From contig CAIOKO010000038.1 in the NCBI GenBank assembly GCA_903858935.1, positions 1 through 54,703 on the forward strand: a stretch of DNA of 54,703 nt. Reading direction: 5' to 3'. This document shows positions 16,891-25,922 of the stretch, piece by piece (the stretch's first letter is position 1; every line of letters starts with the position of its first letter). The position numbers were made by a program, and so were the translations under genes. The stretch comes from an uncultured Schlesneria sp. Its GTDB lineage: Bacteria; Planctomycetota; Planctomycetia; Planctomycetales; Planctomycetaceae. The notes below the pieces were generated by a model. It was not told where the DNA came from, made no database searches, and saw nothing but the letters and a program-made list of their open reading frames with translations.

Positions 16891-18285
16891 ATGACTCATC
16901 CGATTGTATTTGCTGGCGAGCCACGTTCGAACGCCGTCCGACAGATAATAGCTCAGTCCGAACCTGCGGCGTTAAGGACTTTTACGCCTTCACAGGCGGT
17001 GTTTTCCAAGTCGGCCGGTGTTTTCCACTGGACCCCCGAAGGACGAACGCTTTACGACTATTCCTCGGGTGTTCTGGTGGCCAATCTGGGGCACAATCCG
17101 AAGCGATGGCTGCAGCATTTTGGCAAGTACATGGGGTGGTCCGCAGAGATTTTTGCGGGGCCAGTCGCTCGTGCCGACGATTACGTCCCAGCAGTGACAA
17201 TGACCGCTTATAACGGGATCACGGAAATAGAAACCCTGGCGGTCGAACGACTGCTTGCCAACCTGCGACAATGTAAAGGGAGCGATCGCCTGAATACGAT
17301 TGTCTGGGCCGCATCCGGATCGGAAGCGATCCAGAAGGCACTTTGGGCCTGTCTCGGTTGGGACCGGACTCGTGAGATGATTCTGGCGACTCGATTCGGA
17401 TTCCACGGTAAGAAGGGACTGGCAAACGCGGTCACCGGTTCTGAAAAAGATCCGGAACGTGATCCTCGCGTCAAATTCATCAGCTTTCCCATGGAAGAAA
17501 TCATCGACGCCGGATATGACCCTCAGTCAATTAATCTGGCAAAGTATCGACAAGAGCTGGACGATTTATGGCGCCAGTTTGGTCGCAAACTGGCGTGCCT
17601 GATCACTGAGCCCTATCTCGGTGGTGGAGGGAGCTTTCATCCTTCCGCTGCGTACCATCAGATGCTTCAGCAATTCTGTCGTGAACACGACATGTTGCTG
17701 ATTTTCGACGAAGTTCAGGCCAACTTTGGTCGTACTGGAACCATGTACGCATTCGAAGCATATGGCGTTGAACCCGATATGGTTGTGCTGGGTAAAGGAC
17801 TGGGCAACGGCGTACCGGTAGCGGCTGTCGCCTCGCGCCACGACGTATTTGCCGCGATGAAATACGGCGACGCTTCTGACACCTGGAGTGCAAACCCTCT
17901 CTCGTGTGCGGCCGTGTTAGCAACGCTGGACGAGTTCGAATCAACGGACGTCTTGAGCCATACGCGCAGCTTGACTCCGGTCTTTCAGAAGGGCCTTGAA
18001 CGATTGAAATCGACGGGGCTCGTCAACCATGTTCGCGGAGAAGGGCTTGTCTTCGGATTCGAGTGTGCTGCCGTAGGTAAGCTGACCGCGAGTGAAGTTG
18101 CCGCGAAGATTGTCGAAACATGCTACCTCGGGCGCGACAATGTTGGCATTCACCTGTTGGGTGCCCTGGCGGGCAAGGTTTTACGAGTCAGTCCGCCACT
18201 GACGATCACAATGGACGAGGCGAAGCACTCACTGGACTTGCTGTACGAACTCGTTGCATCGCTGGCAAAAAGGTTGGGTGCTTGA
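16891..18285 (+). CDS. Class III PLP-dependent aminotransferase
   Basis: This 464-residue fold-type I aminotransferase of the ornithine/4-aminobutyrate/diaminobutyrate group moves an amino group between an omega-amino donor and a keto acid. Motifs seen are the cofactor Asp in LLIFDEVQANFGRTG, the Schiff-base Lys in VVLGKGLGNGVPVAAVASR, the phosphate-binding SGSEAIQKAL region and the C-terminal LRVSPPLTIT. Length fits the family. The ATG at 16891 is preferred because GAGGA lies about 11 nt upstream; a TTG at 16873 is in frame but has no site. Substrate cannot be told. The gene is followed convergently by the MurG-like gene, with 21 bp between stops. Confidence 0.88.
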   Translation: MTHPIVFAGEPRSNAVRQIIAQSEPAALRTFTPSQAVFSKSAGVFHWTPEGRTLYDYSSGVLVANLGHNPKRWLQHFGKYMGWSAEIFAGPVARADDYVPAVTMTAYNGITEIETLAVERLLANLRQCKGSDRLNTIVWAASGSEAIQKALWACLGWDRTREMILATRFGFHGKKGLANAVTGSEKDPERDPRVKFISFPMEEIIDAGYDPQSINLAKYRQELDDLWRQFGRKLACLITEPYLGGGGSFHPSAAYHQMLQQFCREHDMLLIFDEVQANFGRTGTMYAFEAYGVEPDMVVLGKGLGNGVPVAAVASRHDVFAAMKYGDASDTWSANPLSCAAVLATLDEFESTDVLSHTRSLTPVFQKGLERLKSTGLVNHVRGEGLVFGFECAAVGKLTASEVAAKIVETCYLGRDNVGIHLLGALAGKVLRVSPPLTITMDEAKHSLDLLYELVASLAKRLGA

Positions 18286-18306
18286 TCGCGTTTTCGTTTC
18301 GGCGAG

Positions 18307-19413
18307 TCAAACGGAAACGGGTTGCGATTGGTTGGGGTGGAGCGCCTCTTCGATGGCTGCCAGGGCGTTAGGAGTCCCATTCAAGTTTCCTTTAACAGGT
18401 AACAGGTTCTCTCGAAACTCCTCAAGGCGCGAAAGAAATTGATAGAAATGCTGTGAACGGAATTTTTCAGCAGTCACCCAGTCACCGGCACCCATTTGAC
18501 GCAGAAAACAAGCGTTAATCTGCTGCTCGTGGTGCATCTCTTCGGGGATCGCAAAGACCGGCTTCCCGTAATAAAGCGCCTCGCCAAGTAATTGATTCCC
18601 TGCGGCGCTGAAAAGGCCGGCGCAGGCCGCGAGATCTTCGACGAACCGGTGTTCATCAATGGCATGGAACGACAGTTGCCCGACGGAGGGTTTCTCGCCC
18701 AAACCGTAAATGCGGACTGGCCAACCACAATTGGCCAGGACATTTATGACTTCTGGAGGTGTGTTTGACCGCAAATAGGATAAGAGAAATTTGTTTGTAC
18801 TCGGTTCAGTCAAGATGATTTCGGGCCTCAGCATCGGCCCAACCTGACGGACATTTTCGAAGCCCCGCTTCAGCGGCGGCGTATAAAATGACGAAGCAAC
18901 GGCGGTGTATTCACCCCATCCGTAGTACCAGCGGACCGCCCAGCTCATCCACCAGGCGTATCGCCTTAATAAGAACGGAAGGCTGCTGAGATCGTAAGCC
19001 ATCAAAACATGCTGATGATCGATACTCATCCACGGCAGGCCACTCATTCGAGCAGCACGAGGGAGGGTTGGTTCAAAATCTGAAATAGCAAGATCGGGCT
19101 GTTCAGCATCGATCCGACGAAGAAGTGCGTCGACAAGCGCGGGCAACTCGCGTCGGGCGAAAGTCATTGCCCCGGCGGTTGACTTGAACAGGTCGAGCTT
19201 GCCACCGGTATAGCGAAACTGCAACCCGGAAACCCGCAACAGACGAACGTTTTCGACTTGTGTTGTACCGTATGTCTTCACAAGAAAGTCATAGGCATCG
19301 CCCGAAGCAAACAGCACTAATTCATGTTCGAGTCGCAGATGTTCGACGAGGGTCAGTACTCGAACCGCATGCCCGCGACCCTCGCCAGCCATACTGTAAA
19401 AGATTTTTGCCAT
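18307..19413 (-). CDS. MurG-like (GT28-type) glycosyltransferase
   Basis: This 368-residue GT-B protein begins MAKIFYSMAGEGRGHAVR, the Gly-rich loop of the MurG/UDP-glycosyltransferase-like family. The C-terminal half has FSAAGNQLLGEALYYGKPVFAIPEEMHHEQQINA, the donor-nucleotide binding block (normally GGxxTxxEal...P..p...hQ..NA). It would transfer a sugar from a nucleotide donor to a lipid or protein acceptor at the inner membrane. The ATG at 19413 has a canonical AAGGAG 8 nt upstream. The frame is open to 19656, but that extension lacks protein character. It stands alone, about 8 kb from the polysaccharide cluster. Confidence 0.85.
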   Translation of the reverse strand: MAKIFYSMAGEGRGHAVRVLTLVEHLRLEHELVLFASGDAYDFLVKTYGTTQVENVRLLRVSGLQFRYTGGKLDLFKSTAGAMTFARRELPALVDALLRRIDAEQPDLAISDFEPTLPRAARMSGLPWMSIDHQHVLMAYDLSSLPFLLRRYAWWMSWAVRWYYGWGEYTAVASSFYTPPLKRGFENVRQVGPMLRPEIILTEPSTNKFLLSYLRSNTPPEVINVLANCGWPVRIYGLGEKPSVGQLSFHAIDEHRFVEDLAACAGLFSAAGNQLLGEALYYGKPVFAIPEEMHHEQQINACFLRQMGAGDWVTAEKFRSQHFYQFLSRLEEFRENLLPVKGNLNGTPNALAAIEEALHPNQSQPVSV

Positions 19414-19585
19414 CAGTATCTCCTTACACTGAAAGACCGCGAAGGCACCCTGTTTGAAAACGCCAGTCAACGTTGAGCACGGGCAAACTCGCAAATGGGG
19501 ATCAGTCTCCCAACACAATCGTGGTTCTGCGTTTCTCGCTTCGACACTTCGTGAAATTAGACATGCGCCATCTGTTACTCGGAAT

Positions 19586-19930
19586 TCAGACAGAATCTGC
19601 TTTCTTGAATTCGATGAGAACTTCTCTGAATGTACCTGGCCCAATATTTTTTGCACTATGGGTCACCGGCACGGCAGGGTAACCGGGGCGATCCGAAAGG
19701 ATCTGATCTCCCTCAACTCGAAAGGCGACCGCGCCGCCAGATTCCAGTTCAACGGTATCCAGAAATTCTCCGTTCGGTCCCGAGACTTCGAGGGTCGATC
19801 CGGACACGACCTTCACGACATAGTCCAATACGTGCGTATGTCGTTCACCTTGCTCACCAGGCTTAAGATCCAGATGCCAGACAACAACCCTGTCGTCTTC
19901 GAAAACTTTCCGCGTTCCAACCCCAGCCAT
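19586..19930 (-). CDS. Small cupin-domain protein
   Basis: This protein of about 114 residues has a single cupin barrel: motif 1 GEQGERHTHVLDYVVKVVSGSTLEV with metal-binding His residues, followed by a degenerate motif 2 (FRVEGDQILSDRPGYPAVPVTHSAKNIG). Single-domain cupins of this size bind small molecules or act as isomerases or lyases. Function is otherwise unassigned. The ATG at 19930 has GGGGA about 8 nt upstream. Another ATG at 19945 is in frame but has no site. It lies 170 bp upstream of the MurG-like gene on the same strand, so they could be cotranscribed. Confidence 0.7.
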   Translation of the reverse strand: MAGVGTRKVFEDDRVVVWHLDLKPGEQGERHTHVLDYVVKVVSGSTLEVSGPNGEFLDTVELESGGAVAFRVEGDQILSDRPGYPAVPVTHSAKNIGPGTFREVLIEFKKADSV

Positions 19931-20264
19931 GTCAAGTTTCCCCATGGAGTTATCGCCACAATCCGTCACCGGTTGTTTACGGTGACATGTGCAGGCGGTT
20001 GCGGTCAAGCGTTCACCGGGCCATCGATGCCGGTCGTTGGCTTTAGACTGCAAATCGGGAGCTTAAGTAGGATTACGTTTTGAAACTGCCAATTCCAGAA
20101 AATTGAAACTTGCGAGCCACAAGCCGTGGCTGCGGCTTCCTGCCGCTGAAGCAAATAATGCATGCGGGCAGTGAGCCTTATGGGAGAATCTGACAACCGT
20201 TCTGCGGAAAACGATCCTGTCCACGACTCCTCAAATCCCTCAGTACGACGAACAACGGACTAGG

Positions 20265-20675
20265 ATGAGAAAACGACCACTCGTTGCAATTCTGATCGTG
20301 TTACAACTTCCTCTTTCAGCAAGCACGGTTTCGGCCCGAAGTAACAACGGCAGCCAGCGCAAGCCTGACGTGGTCGTCCTTTTGGCCGACGATCCAGGGA
20401 TCGGCGACGTCTGTGCCTACAACGCGAACCATATCCCGACACCTCAAATCCACTGCCTCGAGACACACGGGATACGATTCACCGACGCTCAAGTCAGCGC
20501 TGCCGACTGTATGCCGTCGCGGGATGGTTTAATCACGGGCTGGCGAGGGATCAGTCATGGCTCCGAGATTTATGCAGACCCTGGACCGAATCTGGATGAA
20601 CAGAACATCGACGATCTACTTAAGCGACCGGTTTATTCAACAGTAGTAATTGGAAAATGGCGTCTGGGTGAATAA
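20265..20675 (+). pseudogene. Truncated, degenerate sulfatase remnant
   Basis: The 136-residue frame carries only the N-terminal third of an arylsulfatase-type (alkaline phosphatase superfamily) enzyme. It has a signal peptide, the first metal-binding segment VVVLLADDPGIGDV (normally ADDLGYGDV), the formylglycine motif CMPSR (normally C-T/S-P-S/T-R) and IGKWRLGE (normally IGKWHLGL, so the His is Arg). The stop follows directly. A family member is normally 450-550 residues with a C-terminal substrate domain, and no continuation is recognisable in the ~220 bp before the next gene. I read it as a decayed gene. It could still be transcribed. Confidence 0.75.
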
Positions 20676-20898
20676 GGGGGTCGGGACACGGACGAAGAAG
20701 ACGCGATTTTACGATGAGACCTGATGCTGAGAACTCAGCTCAATTTGGCGGCGTACCCCGCTGGCCAGCTGACGACGATGAAGACCTTGTAACCTTGAAC
20801 AACGATCTCGCATCCAAATGGCGACAGGACAATCTCGGTGCTGTTCATTTAGAGCAGCGACCCCGACGAGACTTATGGGATTTACCAGGGAAATTGTC

Positions 20899-21276
20899 AT
20901 GCTACGCTGGTCCAGGCAAATCGTATCGATCGTGGTCACGTTATCGATTTCAAGCGCACTCAGCGCGAATGATGACCTTTGTCTGGACGACGATTTATTG
21001 TGCAGCGGAGGCAACGCCCAAGAAAGACTCCATCAGCGTATCCAGCAAAATGCTTATCGACAAACGGCGATGTATGTTGAGAACCAGCGTGCTATGGCGT
21101 ACCAGGCTGCGGCAGAACAGAAATCTCAGGAAATGTCCAAATTGGCTCGTCGTGCTCGATTCGAAAAAGAGACTCGAAAACGTGAAGAGGCCGTAGCCAA
21201 ACGCAAAGCTGAAAACGCGTTAAAAAATGCGCATCCATCAGCTTCAACGCAAACTGCCGTTAAGACGTTGAAATAA
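20899..21276 (+). CDS. Small secreted coiled-coil protein
   Basis: This 125-residue protein starts at the ATG at 20899, with AGGGA 7 nt upstream. A signal peptide (RQIVSIVVTLSISSALSA) precedes a short acidic region with two Cys (LCLDDDLLCSGG). A long charged helix follows (from about AQERLHQRIQQNAYRQTAMY to KRKAENALKNA), likely a coiled coil. No family is recognised. In-frame sequence upstream to 20818 lacks a plausible start and would displace the signal peptide. It lies after the sulfatase remnant. Confidence 0.6.
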   Translation: MLRWSRQIVSIVVTLSISSALSANDDLCLDDDLLCSGGNAQERLHQRIQQNAYRQTAMYVENQRAMAYQAAAEQKSQEMSKLARRARFEKETRKREEAVAKRKAENALKNAHPSASTQTAVKTLK

Positions 21277-21334
21277 AGTAAAAGATCACGAAGTGACAAA
21301 GGTATCCTTCGGAAACGGATTCAGACAGTTTGAT

Positions 21335-21568
21335 TTACAAATCCTTGATTTGATTTCCAGATATCTCGAAATTCGCCGCTTCTTCTCGAGAAACTGGTTC
21401 ACTGTGCGGCTCATGATAATTAGAATCATACTCGTCCATCAGGACTGACGGGCATGTCTCTTCATGGTCACACTGTTTGCAAACGATGCGAATCAAGTCT
21501 GCACTGCCCAATCGCAGCTGATTCTTTTCGCAGAGTTGGTAAAGTTCACTCAGATGCTGGCACACCAT
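21335..21568 (-). CDS. Small Cys-containing protein of unknown function
   Basis: This 77-residue protein has a canonical ribosome site (AGGAG, 7 nt before the ATG at 21568), which argues that it is real. The sequence has a helical N-terminus (CQHLSELYQLCEKNQLRLGSADLIRIVC) and a C-x2-C-x5-C pattern (IVCKQCDHEETCPSVL) that could bind a metal such as zinc. The C-terminus is acidic. It lies downstream of the PQQ-propeller gene on the same strand, 131 bp away. Function unknown. Confidence 0.65.
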   Translation of the reverse strand: MVCQHLSELYQLCEKNQLRLGSADLIRIVCKQCDHEETCPSVLMDEYDSNYHEPHSEPVSREEAANFEISGNQIKDL

Positions 21569-21699
21569 GGTAATGCTCCTGATTCTCTAGCAAGTCGCCG
21601 TCCTGCACGTTCGGACTTCGAGACACGATCTCAACGGCGGTTGTTGACCATAACGAAAAAATGTGACAAACGCGAAGAATCGCAGACAAGGGGTCGGGA

Positions 21700-23034
21700 T
21701 TACTTTCGAATGCAATACAACGCATCAACACCACGAAAATAGATCGTACCATCTCCGACGGCAGGAGTGGACCAGAAAATATCATCGAGTTTGCCCCCCC
21801 CGATGACTTCAAATTCTGAGCCGACCTTAATCAGCGTCGAATTGCCCGCTTCGTCGATCAGCAGCAGCTTGTTTCCAATCACGATCGGTGATGCGGCGAC
21901 CATCGGCGCGGACGGAAGGCGATTCTGGTAAAGTCGGTTTCCCGACTCTGCGTCGTAACACTTTAAAATATTTTTATCGACGACGTAGACATAGGCACCC
22001 GTTGAAACCGGGGAGGGCATCCCAGGACCACCTTTGGCTTCAATCCAGCGGCAAGTTTCGAATGATTCATTTTTCTTTTTTGGTGAAATATCTCCCGACG
22101 CACCAGCCTGCATGGCAAACAATGGCCCCGTCGAGAAGGGATCTGATCCCCCAAAATAGACCTGCCGATGGTCTGCTGCGATCGAGCAAGCGGTCGGAGA
22201 TTTGACGTTTCCCAATCGCCACAGTTCGCGACCAGTTTCCGGGTCGTAACTGCAAATCAAATCGTTACCTGATGACAAAAGTTCGATCCGAAGATTATTT
22301 TGCCAAATGATTGGCGAACTCCATGAACTCTCATTCTTTTTACGATCAGAACGCCACAACTCTTCTCCCGTTTTGGTGTCGAAACAGGCCAGAACCCCGC
22401 TTCCAGCGGTAAAGTGTTGGACGAAGACTTTTCCGTTGTGGATCGCCATTGAGCTGCCGGTGCCGAACCCGTTGCTCGTTGAAAAGGCACCAAGTTCCTT
22501 TTTCCAAAGAATCTGGCCCTGGTGACTTACGCCGGCGACGGTCCCCGTTGCTCCAAAAAAAACATAGACGCCGTTCGCATCAGCGACAGGCGATTCAGTC
22601 GCGTATGTATTCGACGGGTGGACGGGATATTTTGGCTTTCCTTCAGAAATGGTTTCAACCCAGGCACGCTCGCCTGTCTTCGCATCGTAACAGTGAACCT
22701 GCCATTGGATGACGACGTTCGGGGCTCTCGTTAGTCCTCCAAGCCCCATACTCTGCGGCATCTTGACTCCGTCGGAAAAGTCTTTCGGCTTCAGGTTTTT
22801 TTCTGATACAGCCGTCGTGAGAAAAAGCTTTTCGCCAACCAAAACTGGTTGTGACCAGCCAGACCCTGAAACTTCAATCTTCCACGCCAGGTGATCTGTC
22901 ATGGACCACCTAAGGGGAATTGCTGTTTCTTCAGCCACGCCGATCCCATTGGAACCTCGAAACTGCGGAAAATCATTGGCCATTAACGAGGCTGGGAGAA
23001 AAAGCCAACACGCCGAGAACACGAGTTTCAACAT
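21700..23034 (-). CDS. Secreted PQQ-like (WD40-like) beta-propeller protein
   Basis: This 444-residue protein starts with a signal peptide (LKLVFSACWLFLPASLMA) and then FPQFRGSNGIGVAEE, the usual beginning of planctomycete outer-membrane-BamB-like propellers. Repeats of the PQQ type are visible: VHCYDAKTGERAWVET, GVLACFDTKTGEELWRSD, LICSYDPETGRELWRLG and ILKCYDAESGNRLYQN, each with the AxDxxTGxxxW pattern. Such proteins are periplasmic scaffolds or, rarely, quinoprotein enzymes. No dehydrogenase active-site residues are apparent. A GAGGA site precedes the ATG. It is separated from the divergent TPR gene by 550 bp. Confidence 0.85.
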   Translation of the reverse strand: MLKLVFSACWLFLPASLMANDFPQFRGSNGIGVAEETAIPLRWSMTDHLAWKIEVSGSGWSQPVLVGEKLFLTTAVSEKNLKPKDFSDGVKMPQSMGLGGLTRAPNVVIQWQVHCYDAKTGERAWVETISEGKPKYPVHPSNTYATESPVADANGVYVFFGATGTVAGVSHQGQILWKKELGAFSTSNGFGTGSSMAIHNGKVFVQHFTAGSGVLACFDTKTGEELWRSDRKKNESSWSSPIIWQNNLRIELLSSGNDLICSYDPETGRELWRLGNVKSPTACSIAADHRQVYFGGSDPFSTGPLFAMQAGASGDISPKKKNESFETCRWIEAKGGPGMPSPVSTGAYVYVVDKNILKCYDAESGNRLYQNRLPSAPMVAASPIVIGNKLLLIDEAGNSTLIKVGSEFEVIGGGKLDDIFWSTPAVGDGTIYFRGVDALYCIRK

Positions 23035-23587
23035 CTAAACCATCCTCAGAAGAGTCGTGATCGCTGAATGAACCCGAAAATATCCGCGCCTGGCCCGCAA
23101 TGCGGGTGCCGGGTATCGATTGGTAAATTCCAGAAACGATTGTAGGCGTGAACCCTTCAATCGGCATGTCACATTGAATCTGCCTGAACTTCGGGCGAAT
23201 AGAGGCACTTCGATGGCGGATGGGATTCATCGCGTCGCGCCCAACAGGAATTACGATTCATTTACATTCCCGGTCACGACTTTTACCCGTAGCGAAAGAA
23301 TTGGCGGCTTAGGTATCAGAAATAGATTTCATTTCAGTGACGCTAAGTAAGTTTTCTTCTCGGCTAAGAAGCCTGGGAGGTTTGGGAGATCTGGCCCAGA
23401 CCAACCTCGTCTCGACAGAAATCTGCCAAACCTTTAGACTTTTTTTTAGACCCTCTGTCTATGGGGAAAATGTCGGTCTATCTCATTTGAAACAAATCAT
23501 CTGTACACATCTATAACAGATAATTCCACTGTCGAAATGTCTTGCCAAATAACTTGATCAATTCCTCTTTCAACCAGGGACGGTTGA
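23035..23587. other. Divergent intergenic region with an imperfect hairpin
   Basis: About 550 bp between the PQQ-propeller and TPR genes. It contains an inverted repeat (23379-23390, GGTTTGGGAGAT; 23421-23432, ATCTGCCAAACC) with one mismatch, followed on the plus strand by a T8 run at about 23440-23447. That is a terminator-like arrangement with a 30-nt loop. There is no gene upstream for it to terminate, so it may belong to a leader or a small RNA. Nothing else was recognised. Confidence 0.4.
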
Positions 23588-25228
23588 ATGTTTAGCAACA
23601 ATTCGCGTCTGAATTTTCTCGGAGCGGCAACATTTGTCGCGTTCGTGATTTCCGGTTGCCTTTCGCCAGGTAGCAGGTTGGTATCAACGCCAAACGATGG
23701 GTCCAAATCAAAGACACGGATCCAGGATCTTGCTGGAACCGATGACGGATTAGACCGTAGCGACAAAGACAGAAAAGCTGGCAGAAAAGTGATTCCCACG
23801 ACCGGCCCTGGCAAGGAAAAGCTGGCTGCCGAATCAACGAAGAAGACATCTCAAGTTGACGAGCTTGTCAAAGAGGGAGATCTTCTCAGAAAGAATAAAC
23901 AGTACGAAGATGCCCGCGTCGTCTATCACAAAGCCTTGCTACTTTCACCAGAGAGTCCGGTCGTCAATCATCGCCTGGCAATTATTGCGGACAAACAACG
24001 CCTGTTTTCAGCTGCCGACTATCATTATCAAGCAGCAACGAAAGCACGTCCGCAAGATCCCAATTTACTAAGCGATCATGGGTATTCGTATTCGTTGCGA
24101 GGAAATGATGAGCAAGCTGAGGAGACCTTGAAAAAGGCGCTGCGAATTGACCCAAAGCACAAGGGTGCGATGGCGAATCTCGGAGCACTGTACGCTCATC
24201 AAAATCGCTATTCAGACGCGTTGGCCATGTTCCGAGCGGGCGCGACGGAAGAAGAAACGCAGCGTTACCTTGCGCAGCTTTTCCCAAACGACCGTTCGGG
24301 GGACGAACAGGTTGCGTCAGCAGAACGGGGCCCTTCAAACCGGTCAACCAGATCAATGCCACCTGAAAATAATGCCAGCATCAGCACATTGAGCATTGAA
24401 GACCTTGAAGCAGAGCTGGATCGGCGAAAAAACGATGTCGCCGTCCGACGACAAATTCAAAATCAGATTCAGAGCCTCCCTTCAAACGCCGAACGAGGTC
24501 AATTGGACCGGTCTCAATCACGCGTTTCAGCGGTCAACGTACGATCTCTAAATGGCTTACAGTCATCCTGGGATCAGGATGAGGTGACCGGCGTCTCGGC
24601 AACAATGGATTCGACGGCCCCCCAGAGTTCTGTTAATCACCAGAACAACCCACGAGATTCAGACTCGCTAGTTCAATCGGCCTTCGGGCAAGTGAATGGA
24701 ATGCCAACCGATACAAATCAACAAACCAATAAATCGGAACAGTCGCGACAGTTAGCAACCCAACTGGCACTCAGTGCAGGACCGTATAACATGTTTCCGA
24801 TTTTGTCCGGCTTCACGTCTAAACGGCCGGATAACGATAAAATTGTACCCATAGGAATGAATTTCGATTCAACCAGAAATGAACGATCAGAATTCGCGGG
24901 TAACGCTAAAATCGAAAAAGGAAGAGCAGACGGCGGTTCACGACCATACGACGGGACATGGCCAAATTCGACGAGCCCTTCTGCAAAACAAAACTTGAAC
25001 GCCACGTTAAAAGGGGGGATGTCAGAAGTGCTCGAAGCATCGAGTCTCAGTTCGCAAAGCCGCAATGGAAATGGGGGCTTCAACAACTTGAATGCTGCGA
25101 CGTCCAACCAGACTCACGAAATGTCGTCGCTCTGGACGACTGACAGTCCGTCGGCCATGCCATCTTCCGGTTCTTCAACGAGTCAGTGGCCGAACAGCAA
25201 TTCGTCAGTATCCGCTCCCCGCAAGTAA
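23588..25228 (+). CDS. TPR-repeat lipoprotein
   Basis: This 546-residue protein is probably anchored as a lipoprotein: the N-terminal hydrophobic segment ends in VISGCLSPGS, a good lipobox (I-S-G-C). Residues about 95-220 hold tetratricopeptide repeats (DARVVYHKALLLSPESPVVNHRLA; AADYHYQAATKARPQDPNLL; QAEETLKKALRIDPKHKGAMANLGALYA), which usually scaffold protein complexes. The C-terminal half is low-complexity, rich in Ser, Asn and Gln, and likely disordered. AGGGA lies about 8 nt before the ATG. It converges on the DUF2760 gene. Partner proteins are unknown. Confidence 0.82.
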   Translation: MFSNNSRLNFLGAATFVAFVISGCLSPGSRLVSTPNDGSKSKTRIQDLAGTDDGLDRSDKDRKAGRKVIPTTGPGKEKLAAESTKKTSQVDELVKEGDLLRKNKQYEDARVVYHKALLLSPESPVVNHRLAIIADKQRLFSAADYHYQAATKARPQDPNLLSDHGYSYSLRGNDEQAEETLKKALRIDPKHKGAMANLGALYAHQNRYSDALAMFRAGATEEETQRYLAQLFPNDRSGDEQVASAERGPSNRSTRSMPPENNASISTLSIEDLEAELDRRKNDVAVRRQIQNQIQSLPSNAERGQLDRSQSRVSAVNVRSLNGLQSSWDQDEVTGVSATMDSTAPQSSVNHQNNPRDSDSLVQSAFGQVNGMPTDTNQQTNKSEQSRQLATQLALSAGPYNMFPILSGFTSKRPDNDKIVPIGMNFDSTRNERSEFAGNAKIEKGRADGGSRPYDGTWPNSTSPSAKQNLNATLKGGMSEVLEASSLSSQSRNGNGGFNNLNAATSNQTHEMSSLWTTDSPSAMPSSGSSTSQWPNSNSSVSAPRK

Positions 25229-25283
25229 ATTGGTCCCCTGTGGCAGTTTTCTTTCAATCATTGATTCAAGGTGGTTTTGAATC

Positions 25284-25838
25284 CTATTGGACCTCGACTT
25301 CAGCAGGTGCAATCGCTTTTGCAGCCGACTCACTTCCCGTAAAAGCAGGAAGTTCGCAACGAGTTGCTTCCCATCCGTGATGTCGCAAGATTCCTCGAAA
25401 TGGCGCCGCACCCGTTAACTTTCCAGTGAGTCGATACCTGCCTGCATCGAATCCTGCTGGTATTTCAACAGACGCTCCTTCTTCATCGTCACGAATGGAT
25501 TTAATCGCAAAGAAGCGGTCGAGTACGCTCTTGCTGTCACGATGAATCTCACGAACTGCCGCGCCAACCTGTTCATCCGAATAATTGCTTAAATCTTCTT
25601 TGAGGAAATCAACGAGACGGGCTTCCCGCTGAAGGGTCGCCAGCAGCGTAATCGCTTCACTTTGCTGGGGCTTAGCTTCGATTGGCCGCGACACTTCAAC
25701 GGGCTTCGGTACCGTTTGAGGACGAGGCGGTTCCAAAACGAGACCTGGGACGCTGAGCGCATCCCTCACCTTTGATGCAGTTTCCCCGTTAAACAGAGTT
25801 CCGAAAAATGCTCGAAACGCCGTAAAAATTCTTCCCAT
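25284..25838 (-). CDS. DUF2760-type protein
   Basis: This 184-residue protein resembles the DUF2760 family. It has an N-terminal amphipathic or membrane-near segment (IFTAFRAFFGTLFNG), a proline-rich linker (about residues 35-55), and the conserved block ITLLATLQREARLVDFLKEDLSNYSDEQVGAAVREIHRDSKSVLDRFF. It ends in a beta-rich part with GILRHHGWEATRCELP. Family function is unknown; in other bacteria it is found next to Hsp70-like genes, which are absent here. AGGAG precedes the ATG by 8 nt. It follows the ABC exporter gene on the same strand, 84 bp away. Confidence 0.75.
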   Translation of the reverse strand: MGRIFTAFRAFFGTLFNGETASKVRDALSVPGLVLEPPRPQTVPKPVEVSRPIEAKPQQSEAITLLATLQREARLVDFLKEDLSNYSDEQVGAAVREIHRDSKSVLDRFFAIKSIRDDEEGASVEIPAGFDAGRYRLTGKLTGAAPFRGILRHHGWEATRCELPAFTGSESAAKAIAPAEVEVQ

Positions 25839-25922
25839 TCCGCCAAACTCCTGGATAACGTCACAAGGAATTGATTTTCAAATCACTCCCTTGGGACAGT
25901 AGCGCGGGTCCAACGGAAAATG

